Assembly: GCA_016718605.1 (NCBI GenBank)
Contig: JADKCY010000002.1
Span: 744,001 to 808,000, forward strand
DNA length: 64,000 nt
Direction: 5' to 3'
Source of the DNA: Lysobacterales bacterium
Lineage (GTDB): Bacteria > Pseudomonadota > Gammaproteobacteria > Xanthomonadales > Xanthomonadaceae
Shown here: positions 54,636-63,590 of the stretch, piece by piece
Layout: every line of letters begins with the position of its first letter
Position numbering within the stretch: position 1 is the first letter of the stretch
Made by a program: the position numbers and the translations under genes
The notes under the pieces: generated by a model
What the model saw: the letters and a program-made list of their open reading frames with translations, nothing else
Databases searched by the model: none
What the model was told of the DNA's origin: nothing

Positions 54636-54801
54636 TCTGACCTTTTTCACGCTTGGCAGCATCAGCTTGCTGGCCGCCGTCGTGATGACCGCCATCGGAC
54701 TACGTTACGCGATCCTTGCCGAGCGTCGTTTGCGCGAGCGACGCAAGGCCGCGGCACAACGCATGACCCGCACCCGATCCGACTCGGCATCGGTTTCATA
54801 G
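54628..54801 (+). CDS. Small single-span membrane protein
   Basis: A 57-residue protein starting at an ATG that overlaps the PepSY stop by eight bases, so translation is coupled. One membrane helix (FTLGSISLLAAVVMTAIGLR) is followed by a basic tail (ERRLRERRKAAAQRM), which places the C-terminus in the cytoplasm. No family is recognised. Tight linkage suggests it is a small partner of the PepSY protein. Confidence 0.65.
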   Translation: MIDLTFFTLGSISLLAAVVMTAIGLRYAILAERRLRERRKAAAQRMTRTRSDSASVS

Positions 54802-54905
54802 TCGGCAATGGTCAACGCTCCATAGACCGTTTGCGGGCGATGCAGGACACGCCGTGGCTATCACCTCACCACCCCAAGTGCGCCGAAGACACGCGTTGGC
54901 AAACA

Positions 54906-55679
54906 TCACTGCTCTCGTGTCGGCTTTTCCCTGGCAGGATCAGACATCGCGATCTGGCCATCCATATCCTCTTCTTGGGCCTGATTGGCACGATCCGAGA
55001 AAATCCGTCCGTCAACCAATTCGATGATGCGATCGCAGCGCCTTGCCAAGCGGGGATCGTGGGTAACAATCAAGAAACTGGTCGCGCTATCCCGGTTGAC
55101 CTGCCGCATCAATCTGAACACGCTGTTGGCAGACTCGGTGTCGAGATTGCCGGTTGGTTCATCAGCCAGCACCAGGGCGGGTTGCATGACCAGTGCGCGG
55201 GCAATTGCGACGCGCTGCTGCTGCCCGCCGGATAGCTCATTGGTCAGGTGATCAGACCATGCGGTCAGTCCGACCGCCGCGATCAATTCAGACGCCCGCT
55301 TTTGCATGCCGGCATCGGCATGACCACGTGCCGCAAGGAGCGGGAGCATCACATTTTCCTGTGCCGTGAATGCCTGCAGCAGATTGTGATGCTGGAACAC
55401 GAACCCCACGGTGCTCGCGCGCAATCGGGTCAGCGCCGCATCGTCCAAGCTTGCCGCCTCGACACCCGCGATGATCAAGCGTCCCGCTGTCGGCCGATCC
55501 AGCAAACCAATCAGATTCAGGAGGGTGCTTTTGCCGGAACCGGAGGGTCCGATCAAGGCAGTGAATTCGCCTTTGTTGATAGTGAGATCGATGCCATGCA
55601 ACACCTCGGCTTCGGCGATGCTACCCACCCCGTAGCTCTTGCGAATGCCCTGCAGGCAAAGGGTCGCCTGCTCAACCAC
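54906..55679 (-). CDS. MacB/LolD-type ABC transporter ATP-binding protein
   Basis: A 257-residue ATPase of the MacB/LolD group. Walker A is IGPSGSGKSTLLNLIGLLDR, the Q-loop VGFVFQHHNLL, the signature NELSGGQQQRVAIARAL, and Walker B ALVLADEPTGNLD with the switch His in VTHDPRLA. The GTG at 55679 overlaps the permease by eight bases. It is the last gene of an adaptor-permease-ATPase operon. The C-terminus is charged. The substrate is unknown. Confidence 0.9.
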   Translation of the reverse strand: MVEQATLCLQGIRKSYGVGSIAEAEVLHGIDLTINKGEFTALIGPSGSGKSTLLNLIGLLDRPTAGRLIIAGVEAASLDDAALTRLRASTVGFVFQHHNLLQAFTAQENVMLPLLAARGHADAGMQKRASELIAAVGLTAWSDHLTNELSGGQQQRVAIARALVMQPALVLADEPTGNLDTESANSVFRLMRQVNRDSATSFLIVTHDPRLARRCDRIIELVDGRIFSDRANQAQEEDMDGQIAMSDPAREKPTREQ

Positions 55680-56898
55680 GAATAGCGACCGCGGGATCCA
55701 ACCTGGCCGCTGTGCGGGCGGGAAACACCGCCGCCAGCGTTCCGACCAGCGTGGCACCCAGCGCCGCCCAGACAAACAGCAGCGAATCAAATTCGATCAC
55801 GAACATCGGGGTGCCGTCGGCATTTATGGCGATGGCACGCCAACTCATCAAAAAGGCCCAGCCTGCGACGGAACCCAGCAGTGAGCCGAACAACCCCATC
55901 ATCGCCCCCTGCAAAAGGAATACGCGCAATATTTGCGTCCGGGAACTGCCGGTAGCGCGCAAAATGCCGATTTCCTTTGACTTCTGTACAACCGACACCA
56001 CCAGCACGCTGGCAATGCCAAGAGCCGCGGTCAGCCCGACGAAGAACCGGATAATGTTGTTGGACATTGATTGCGCCTGCAGCGCACTGAAAAACTGCGC
56101 GTTGAGTTCGATCCAACTCTCCACATCCAGACCGGTTTGCGCGCGCACAATCTGCGCGACAGTCTCGGCATCAAACGGCTGCCGCAGGTTGAGTTCAAGA
56201 CTGCTGACGCCACCAGGCAGATTGAGCAAGTTCTGTGCGGTGCGCAGTGCGACGTAAACAGAACGCTCATTGACGCCCTTGTTGCCAAAGTCGAAGACCC
56301 CGGACACGCTCAGGGTCGCACTGGCCGCATTGGCGGTCTGAACGATCAATTTGTCGCCCAAACCCACCCCAAGGATTTTGCCGAGCTCGGTTCCGATCAG
56401 AATATCGGCGCTACTCACCTCGGCGCTGCCTTCCACCATCTGTGAGCGCAGTGCAATCAGTTGCAGGTAACTACGCGGCTCGATGCCCACCAGACTGATC
56501 GCCTTGTTGGCATCGCCACGTACCACGAATCCGGCGCCTGCCAGCACCGGTGCGACCACGACCACCTCTGGCAAAGCCTCCAGCGCTTTGCGCACGGTTT
56601 GCCATTGATCCACTGATCGCAACCGCTGTGCCCGCGGCTGCACCAAGGTGGCCAGTTCGGCACCTGCGGTCGAACGCAGCGATCGCGCCACTTCCTCCTG
56701 CGGGCGAATCACGATCTGCGCTTGGTAGTCCAACGTGCGTCGGAACAGATTGGTCTGCAGACCACTGATGAGCGCAGAGATAAACACGATCACCGAAACC
56801 CCTAGCGCGACGCCAGAGATGATGAGTGCCGTTTGCATGCGCCCCTCGCGCATGAATCGGGTAGCGAGAATCCACTCGAAAGGCAGCAGCGGACTCAT
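55672..56898 (-). CDS. FtsX/MacB-type ABC transporter permease
   Basis: A 408-residue permease with the FtsX-like layout: one helix near 23-47 (TALIISGVALGVSVIVFISA), a large periplasmic domain (about 48-270), and three C-terminal helices (FFVGLTAALGIASVLVVSVV, AMMGLFGSLLGSVAGWAFL, LLFVWAALGATLVGTLAAVF). The cytoplasmic coupling segment KSKEIGILRATGSSRTQILR is typical of LolC/LolE and MacB. It works with the ATPase after it and the adaptor before it, so efflux or lipoprotein-type extraction is likely. Confidence 0.9.
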   Translation of the reverse strand: MSPLLPFEWILATRFMREGRMQTALIISGVALGVSVIVFISALISGLQTNLFRRTLDYQAQIVIRPQEEVARSLRSTAGAELATLVQPRAQRLRSVDQWQTVRKALEALPEVVVVAPVLAGAGFVVRGDANKAISLVGIEPRSYLQLIALRSQMVEGSAEVSSADILIGTELGKILGVGLGDKLIVQTANAASATLSVSGVFDFGNKGVNERSVYVALRTAQNLLNLPGGVSSLELNLRQPFDAETVAQIVRAQTGLDVESWIELNAQFFSALQAQSMSNNIIRFFVGLTAALGIASVLVVSVVQKSKEIGILRATGSSRTQILRVFLLQGAMMGLFGSLLGSVAGWAFLMSWRAIAINADGTPMFVIEFDSLLFVWAALGATLVGTLAAVFPARTAARLDPAVAIRG

Positions 56899-58190
56899 GG
56901 CGATAGCTGCTCTGGTTGTCCGCGCACACGAGCACCCGCTTGCACTGTCACCGCACTGGCGGCAATTACTTGCTCGCCATCCTTGAGTCCACTGCGCACC
57001 TCCACGTTGTTGTCGCCAAGCAACCCCAGATCAATCAACTGGCGTACCGCAAGGCGTTCGCGCACTGCCAATACCCACGGTGCTTCCCCTTGCAAGTCGT
57101 GAACGGCGCCGGCAGGAATCACCAGCACGTCACGGCGTTCGGCAGTAGCGATATCAACCGATACCGTCATGTCCTGGCGTAGATAGGCAGGGGGCGTGAG
57201 CACATCCAGTCTGACCATGACCGAGCCGCGCGTGGCATCAATGCCGGGATTGATGTACGTCACCATCGCAGCGAAGCGCTGCTCGGGATACGCATCGGCC
57301 GATGCCAGTGCCGCCTGACCGAGCGCGAGCTTGCCCAAGTTCTTCTCATCAAGCTGCACCTCGATACGGACTGTGCCTGTGCTGGCCAACAGCATCAGTA
57401 ATTGCCCCGGTTGCGCCACATCGCCACTTTCTACTGCTCGACTCATCAAGACACCGCTGGCAGGTGCCAGAATCCGGTACTGGGCGAGCTTCGCCGACGC
57501 CTGATCCAGCGCGGCACGCGCCTGCGCCAAGCTTGCCAACGCCATCGCCCGATGGCTGCCACCCGCCTCTCGGGCGGTGACTTGCAACTCCGCAGCGAGC
57601 GCTTGCGACTGCGCAACATCGCGGTCACGCCGCGCTTTGTCGAGGTCCGCCTTGCCCACGAACCCGCGCACCTGCAGATCAACCAAACGATCAAATTGCT
57701 CGCTCACTTGCAACAAGGCTGCACGCGACTGTTCGAGAATTCGCGCGGCAGCAGGCAACTCGACCTCGCTCACCGCATTCGATTGCGCCAAGGTCAGCGC
57801 CACGATCGCCTCGGCGGAGGTCTGCGCGGCGAACGCATCGCGGCTGTCAAGCTCGATCAATAGCTGGCCGCGAACCACTTCGCTACCCTCATCGACCGCA
57901 ACACGCACAACTCTGGCCATCACTGGCGAAGCAACGGCCACGCGTTCCGGAGTGACCACCCGACCGCTGGCAACCAAACTCTGGGTCAAATTCCCTCGAT
58001 GCACGGCATATGTCATGACGGGTTCTCCCAGCACAACATCGCGCAGCATCCATGCCAGTAAGAACAGACCCAACACGCTGATCGCCGCAATACGACCCCA
58101 TCGATGCGATCGAACGACCGCTGTGCCGGAAGGCGCTGCCAAGATGAGCGACTGACCCGCTTGCGTATCCTCCGGAGAACTCAGTTGCAT
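56895..58190 (-). CDS. HlyD/MacA-family periplasmic adaptor
   Basis: A 431-residue membrane-fusion protein with one N-terminal helix (RIAAISVLGLFLLAWMLRDV). The lipoyl half GRVVTPERVAVASPVMARVV comes next. A long helical hairpin follows (about 115-225), then the second lipoyl half YRILAPASGVLMSRAVESGD. The beta-barrel and C-terminal domains end near residue 431. It overlaps the permease start by four bases (ATGA). It would bridge the inner-membrane permease to an outer-membrane channel, which is not encoded nearby. Confidence 0.9.
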   Translation of the reverse strand: MQLSSPEDTQAGQSLILAAPSGTAVVRSHRWGRIAAISVLGLFLLAWMLRDVVLGEPVMTYAVHRGNLTQSLVASGRVVTPERVAVASPVMARVVRVAVDEGSEVVRGQLLIELDSRDAFAAQTSAEAIVALTLAQSNAVSEVELPAAARILEQSRAALLQVSEQFDRLVDLQVRGFVGKADLDKARRDRDVAQSQALAAELQVTAREAGGSHRAMALASLAQARAALDQASAKLAQYRILAPASGVLMSRAVESGDVAQPGQLLMLLASTGTVRIEVQLDEKNLGKLALGQAALASADAYPEQRFAAMVTYINPGIDATRGSVMVRLDVLTPPAYLRQDMTVSVDIATAERRDVLVIPAGAVHDLQGEAPWVLAVRERLAVRQLIDLGLLGDNNVEVRSGLKDGEQVIAASAVTVQAGARVRGQPEQLSP

Positions 58191-58683
58191 GCCATGCCAG
58201 TCGCTAACGTCGCAGCAAGATCAGCGCGAACAAGATGACGTTTGCCGACAAGGTTCATATCGCTTGCTTCCTTACGATAGCTTTGCGCAATTCCGAACGC
58301 CCACCGCAGCGCGACGGCGACAGGCGTTGAACGTATGTCGCAATGCGCTTCGTCGTCGGTACGCTAAGCAACACACGCCGAACCATTCGATGCATCGATA
58401 TCGGTCCATGCACGCACAACATCGTCTCGCAGGGCACACGTGGGGCAACCACAGGGGACGCAGCGTTGGCGCCACGACCGTGCGCGAATCCAGGCGTTCG
58501 CCGCGCGGCATGCTGCAAAGCCTGTTCTGATGATTTGAAACCGCTGCGCTCAATCGCCTTGCGGGCGTTGTCCTGCGCATCCGTGGCGGTACTTACGTGG
58601 CGCACTCTCGTTGGCAAAGCCATGATCAACTTGGAGAAGCGCGCTTTCCGGCTCAGCACCCTGCCGCCCCGTATTTGCGAGAG
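58191..58683. other. Non-coding gap between the exporter operon and a membrane protein gene
   Basis: These 493 bases contain open frames on both strands, but none has a convincing ribosome-binding site, coding bias or recognisable product. They must hold the exporter's promoter (minus strand, upstream of 58190), although no good hexamer pair was seen. No repeats, hairpins or RNA genes were recognised. Confidence 0.5.
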
Positions 58684-60147
58684 TCAGCGCGGCTGAGCAG
58701 GCTCAGTCGTCGGCGCTGCTTCATCGGAGCCGCTCACCGGCTTTGGCGCAGCTTGCGGGCTTGCCACTGGAGTTACGGATGGAAGCATCACACCCTCCAG
58801 TTCCGGTGAAAAAACGAAAGGCAGATGAAACACGGTCGGCTTGTCCGCGTTGTCTGTGCTTGCGGGATCAACGCGCTGCACGCGCAGTTCGTGTGGCCCG
58901 AACGCCAACCCCGCCAGGTCGACATACCCCTGCAGTCCGCGCCGCTTGAGGTCGCGTCGATCCACCAGATGGAAATCCTCAAGGTTCACTGCGGCGCCGT
59001 CCAACTCGACTTTCCAGAACTGGCGCAGGCAGACTTCGGAGGACAGTTCGACACAGTGCGTCTTGGCGAGCGCATCGTGCAGTACGGGAAAATAGGGCAA
59101 CAGCAAACGCACATGGCGTCGGCCCACGAAATCACTTGGAATACTGGGCCACAGGCGCAGACGATCCTCGGTCTGCCATTGGTCCTCGTAGTGCGCGCTG
59201 TTCTGCGCCAACTTCAGATCCTCGCGGCTGATCACGCGCGGATTGGCAAGCAAGGACGGATCGCGATACACACTGAAGGCCAGCATGCCGATGATCGGCA
59301 CCACGCCGCCAGCCAGACTGAGCGCCACCACCAGCGCGCGAGACTGCAACTGGGTCTGCAACGTGTACTGCACCGGCGCAATCATCCGCTCGGGATAGGT
59401 ATACGCAATCCAGCGACGCATGCGCATGACCCAGCGCCGCAGGAAAGGATCGTTGGCACGCTCAGGCTTGCGAGCCACCCAGACCGCATCCAGCAGGGTC
59501 ACGGCCATGACCAACAACAACAACAGTCCCACCAGGCCCAGCACCGCGCCAATCGCCCACACTTCGGGGATATCGAATACTTCGATCACATAGCCCGTCA
59601 GCAGCATCGCCGGCACCAGAAACAGCCCGCCAATGAAGGCCAGCAAGGCGATGAGGGTAATAATGGCGAACAGCCGCGAACCAAAGCGATCGGCGTCATC
59701 GATGGCCTGCTGCAGACTGGGCAGGCGCTCGCGCAAATACTCCTTGGTGATCGGGCCTGCGGTGCCCAGACGATCGTAGCGGATGCCATCCGGATAGACG
59801 CTCTTCAGACCAATCAGACCCACCCAGTAGGCCCGCGATCCAAGATGCATCACGAAGGCCGCGCCGAGCAGGTAGCAGATGCCCACACCCATCGACATCA
59901 GGGCACTCGCCAGCGGCAGCAACGTCGCCGACAGCCCGGCGTAGAACTCCGCATAGCGGTCCATGATCCAGCCCGGCATCGAGAACAGCGCAAACGTGAT
60001 CAGCCCGGAGATCAGCAACTCCAGCTCATCGGTGCGCTCGCGCAAACGTTCGAAACTGATGCGTGAGACATCGGCGTCCGTTGCCACAACCTTGCTGAAC
60101 GCGGGTGCGACTGGCTGTGCCTCGGTTACCTGGGATGAATCGGTCAT
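58684..60147 (-). CDS. Polytopic membrane protein of unknown function
   Basis: A 487-residue protein with about five predicted helices: LELLISGLITFALFSMPGW (40-60), a long hydrophobic block at 70-100, two more between about 158 and 222 (LLAFIGGLFLVPAMLLTGYV, GAVLGLVGLLLLLVMAVTLL), and LVVALSLAGGVVPIIGMLAF (269-290). The C-terminal part (about 295-450) is soluble, probably beta-rich. The tail is rich in Pro, Ala and Thr. No family is recognised. It lies 57 bases downstream of putA on the same strand and may be cotranscribed. Confidence 0.75.
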   Translation of the reverse strand: MTDSSQVTEAQPVAPAFSKVVATDADVSRISFERLRERTDELELLISGLITFALFSMPGWIMDRYAEFYAGLSATLLPLASALMSMGVGICYLLGAAFVMHLGSRAYWVGLIGLKSVYPDGIRYDRLGTAGPITKEYLRERLPSLQQAIDDADRFGSRLFAIITLIALLAFIGGLFLVPAMLLTGYVIEVFDIPEVWAIGAVLGLVGLLLLLVMAVTLLDAVWVARKPERANDPFLRRWVMRMRRWIAYTYPERMIAPVQYTLQTQLQSRALVVALSLAGGVVPIIGMLAFSVYRDPSLLANPRVISREDLKLAQNSAHYEDQWQTEDRLRLWPSIPSDFVGRRHVRLLLPYFPVLHDALAKTHCVELSSEVCLRQFWKVELDGAAVNLEDFHLVDRRDLKRRGLQGYVDLAGLAFGPHELRVQRVDPASTDNADKPTVFHLPFVFSPELEGVMLPSVTPVASPQAAPKPVSGSDEAAPTTEPAQPR

Positions 60148-60204
60148 GCGACGTCCTCGCTGCTGCGGATTACGCTGACTCAGCGCAATCCGCGTCGTGA
60201 CAAA

Positions 60205-63200
60205 TCAATCGTCCAGTGTCAACAAGGAGGCATTGCCACCCGCTGCCGTGGTGTTGATGGTGAGGGTGCGTTCGGTGGTGAAGCGCAGCAGGTAGTGCGG
60301 CCCGCCCGCTTTAGGGCCGGTGCCGGACAAGCCTTCGCCGCCGAAAGGCTGCACCCCGACCACGGCACCGATCTGGTTGCGGTTGACGTAGCAATTGCCG
60401 ACCCGCACGCCGCGCGAGATTTTTTCGATCGTCTCGTCGATGCGCGAGTGGATGCCGAGGGTCAGACCGTAGCCGGTGGCATTGATGTCGGCGATCACTT
60501 TGTCCAGATCGCGTGCTTGATAGCGCAGCACATGCAGGACCGGGCCGAACACTTCCCGCGTGAGTTGCGACAGCGCGTTCAGCTCGTAGGCGCGCGGCGC
60601 GAAGAAGCAGCCTTTGCCAGCAGTTGGCGACGCGGGCACTTCGGCGATCTTGCGTTTGGCTTCGCGATCCATACGCTCGGCATGCGCTTGCAGGATGCCC
60701 AGAGCTTCTTCGTCGATGACCGGACCAATGTCGGTTGACAACAGCGCGGGATCACCCAGCACCAGTTCCTGCATCGCACCAGCCAGCATCTCGACCACTT
60801 TGTCGGCGATGTCGCTTTGCACGAATAGCACGCGTGCGGCCGAACACCGCTGTCCGGCCGAGCCGAAGGCGCCGCTGATGGCGTCCTTGACCAATTGCTC
60901 AGGCAATGCCGAGGAGTCGGCAATCAAGGCGTTCTGTCCGCCGGTTTCCGCCACCAGCACAGCGATAGCTGCGTCTCGTGCCGCCAGGGTGCGATTGATA
61001 GTGCGCGCCACTTCCGTGGAGCCGGTGAAGGCCACGCCTGCCACGCGCGGGTCGCGGGTCAGCGCGGCACCCACGCTGGCACCGTCGCCCGGCAGCAATT
61101 GCAGCACGTCGAGCGGAATACCTGCCTCATGCAAGACCTGCACGGCGCGGTAAGCAACCAGATTGGTCTGCTCGGCGGGCTTTGCGATCACCGCGTTGCC
61201 CGCGGCCAACGCAGCGACCACCTGGCCCATGAAGATTGCCAAGGGGAAGTTCCACGGACTGATGCAGACGAACACGCCGCGACCATGCAAATGCAGTGTG
61301 TTGGATTCCCCGGTTGGTCCGGGCAACACTGCCGGCTGCCCCATCTGGACACGCGCCTGTTGCGCGTAGTAGCGGCAGAAGTCGACCGCTTCGCGCACTT
61401 CGGCCACCCCATCGGCCAGCGTTTTTCCCGCTTCGCGGGTACACAGGGCCATAAACTCGGCAATGCGCGATTCCAGAAGGTCGGCGGCATGTTCGATGAT
61501 CTTGGCGCGACTGGCGGCGGGCAATCGATCCCACGTTACCTGCGCGCTTACGGCATTCTGCAGGGCGCGCTCGACGGTCGCCGGATCAGCGGCCTGCCAG
61601 CGTCCGATCACCTGACTGCGATCTGCCGGGGAGCGCACCTCGCTCCATACGCCCGTTGCGTTCGCACCCGGCACCAAGGGCCCGGCATCAACGCCCATCG
61701 GGACGGCATTCATGGCCTGCGCCAGGCTGCGCAGGGCGTCGTCGTTGGCGAGATTCACGCCCATGGAATTTTTCCTCTCAAGCCCGTACAGGGCAGTTGG
61801 CAATGGAATGCGGGGATGAGCGGCGCGCTCGAAGCCGCGCACGGTATCGGTTGGATCGGCCACCAGCTCGGCGGGTGCCACGCGTTCATCGGTGATGCGA
61901 TTGACGAAGCTGGAGTTGGCACCGTTTTCGAGCAGGCGTCTGACCAGATAAGGCAACAGATCTTCGTGACTGCCGACCGGCGCATACACACGGCACGGCG
62001 TATTCAGACGCTCCGGGCCGATCACTTCCGCGTACAGGTCATCACCCATGCCATGCAGCTTCTGAAACTCGAAGCGCGGTGCCGCACCGGACTCTGGCGC
62101 ACCGAGCATCTGCTGCGCCATGTGATGGATTGCGCTGATGGTGTGCGCGTTGTGACTGGCAAACATCGGATAAAGGGCATCGGTCGCCGCCAGCATGCGT
62201 CTTGCGCAAGCGAGATAGCTGAGATCGGTGTTTGGTTTGCGGGTGAACACCGGGTAGCCCGGCAAGCCATCGACCTGGGCGCGCTTGACCTCGGCATCCC
62301 AATACGCGCCTTTTACCAGTCGCATCGGCATGCGCCGACCGACGCGCCGTGCCGCATCGGCGAGATAATCGATCACATACGGCGCACGTTTCTGGTAGGC
62401 CTGCACCGCCAGACCGTAACCTTGCCAGCCCGCCAGCGAGACATCGCTGAATACCTGCACGATCAGATCCAGACTCATTTCCAGACGATCACATTCCTCG
62501 GCATCAATGGTGAAACCGATGCCTTGCGCCTTGGCAAGTTGCGCCAGTTCCAGCACGCGCGGTGCCAGCTCGGCAAACACGCGGGCGCGCTTGGCGTGCT
62601 CGTAACGCGGGTGCAGCGCCGACAACTTCACCGAAATACTTGGAGCGGCGAACACGTCGGCAAACGGCCCGGTGCTGCCAATGGCCAGAATCGCCTTGCG
62701 ATAGGCCTCGTGATAGCGCGCGGCATCGCGCGTGGTCAGCGCGCCCTCGCCGAGCATGTCGTATGAATAACGATAGCGCGCGTTATCGCCTTTTTTCGAG
62801 CGTTTTAGCGCTTCGTCAATGCTGCGTCCCATGACGAATTGGTGGCCCATGATCTTCATGGCCTGCCGCACCGCCAGGCGCACCACGGGCTCACCGGCAC
62901 GCCCGACCAGACGCTTGAACGCTCCAATGAAATTGCTGCGGGTTTCTTCGGCCAGACCGACGATGCGCCCGGTCAGCATCAAGCCCCAGGTAGAGGCATT
63001 GACGAACAGTGAGTCGCTTTGTCCGACATGCGAATCCCAATTCGCGTCTCCCAGCTTGTCGCGGATCAGTCGATCGGCCGTATCCTGATCCGGCACGCGC
63101 AGCAAGGCCTCGGCCACGCACATCAGCAACACGCCTTCTTCGCTCGACAGGTCGTATTCGCGCATGAAGGCTTCGATGGCCCCTTGATCCCGGGCCCGTT

Positions 63201-63384
63201 TGCGCACCCGCTCAACCAGATCGATGGCAGTGCGCTGCACACGCTCGCGTGCTTCGGCGTCGAAAGGCAGCTCGGCCAGCAATGCGCGGACGTGCTCGTC
63301 CTCGTCGCGTAGCCAAGCAATGGTAATCGCCGCACGCAGTGGTTCGCTGCTGGCGGGAAGCTCGGAGGAAAGGATCGGATTCAC
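60205..63384 (-). CDS. putA: Bifunctional proline dehydrogenase/delta-1-pyrroline-5-carboxylate dehydrogenase
   Basis: PutA oxidises proline to P5C and then to glutamate. The GTG at 63384 (NPILSSELPASSEPLRAA) has AAGG upstream and gives 1059 residues; an ATG at 63426 is an alternative. The proline dehydrogenase barrel (about 180-480) carries RLVKGAYWDAEVKRAQ and FEFQKLHGMGDDLY, with the FAD- and substrate-binding Arg pair around the C-terminal helix NSSFVNRITDERVAPAEL. The aldehyde dehydrogenase half (about 545-1059) carries PWNFPLAIFMGQVV and catalytic Cys847 in SAGQRCSAARV. The N-terminal DNA-binding ribbon-helix-helix domain of enteric PutA is absent, so it does not repress its own gene. 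Confidence 0.95.
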   Translation of the reverse strand: MNPILSSELPASSEPLRAAITIAWLRDEDEHVRALLAELPFDAEARERVQRTAIDLVERVRKRARDQGAIEAFMREYDLSSEEGVLLMCVAEALLRVPDQDTADRLIRDKLGDANWDSHVGQSDSLFVNASTWGLMLTGRIVGLAEETRSNFIGAFKRLVGRAGEPVVRLAVRQAMKIMGHQFVMGRSIDEALKRSKKGDNARYRYSYDMLGEGALTTRDAARYHEAYRKAILAIGSTGPFADVFAAPSISVKLSALHPRYEHAKRARVFAELAPRVLELAQLAKAQGIGFTIDAEECDRLEMSLDLIVQVFSDVSLAGWQGYGLAVQAYQKRAPYVIDYLADAARRVGRRMPMRLVKGAYWDAEVKRAQVDGLPGYPVFTRKPNTDLSYLACARRMLAATDALYPMFASHNAHTISAIHHMAQQMLGAPESGAAPRFEFQKLHGMGDDLYAEVIGPERLNTPCRVYAPVGSHEDLLPYLVRRLLENGANSSFVNRITDERVAPAELVADPTDTVRGFERAAHPRIPLPTALYGLERKNSMGVNLANDDALRSLAQAMNAVPMGVDAGPLVPGANATGVWSEVRSPADRSQVIGRWQAADPATVERALQNAVSAQVTWDRLPAASRAKIIEHAADLLESRIAEFMALCTREAGKTLADGVAEVREAVDFCRYYAQQARVQMGQPAVLPGPTGESNTLHLHGRGVFVCISPWNFPLAIFMGQVVAALAAGNAVIAKPAEQTNLVAYRAVQVLHEAGIPLDVLQLLPGDGASVGAALTRDPRVAGVAFTGSTEVARTINRTLAARDAAIAVLVAETGGQNALIADSSALPEQLVKDAISGAFGSAGQRCSAARVLFVQSDIADKVVEMLAGAMQELVLGDPALLSTDIGPVIDEEALGILQAHAERMDREAKRKIAEVPASPTAGKGCFFAPRAYELNALSQLTREVFGPVLHVLRYQARDLDKVIADINATGYGLTLGIHSRIDETIEKISRGVRVGNCYVNRNQIGAVVGVQPFGGEGLSGTGPKAGGPHYLLRFTTERTLTINTTAAGGNASLLTLDD

Positions 63385-63590
63385 AACAGGACCTTGCGGC
63401 AATGCACCGAAGCGGCGCGGGGGCATGGATAGTTTAGAACAGCGGCAACATCCCGCAGTACCGACTTGTCGAGGGCCGGCGCTGGACGTCTGCGCGCCCT
63501 GTCCGGTATACAACTGCCCAGTGAACAGGCTGGGCAGCACCCGCTGCAATGCGGAACCCCACCTGTCAATGGTCTCCAAGGACAGCCTGC

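Noticed and set aside
58255..58623. Open frame of about 120 residues on the minus strand
   Set aside because: No ribosome-binding site, mixed third-position bias, no recognisable motif and equally long frames in the same stretch.
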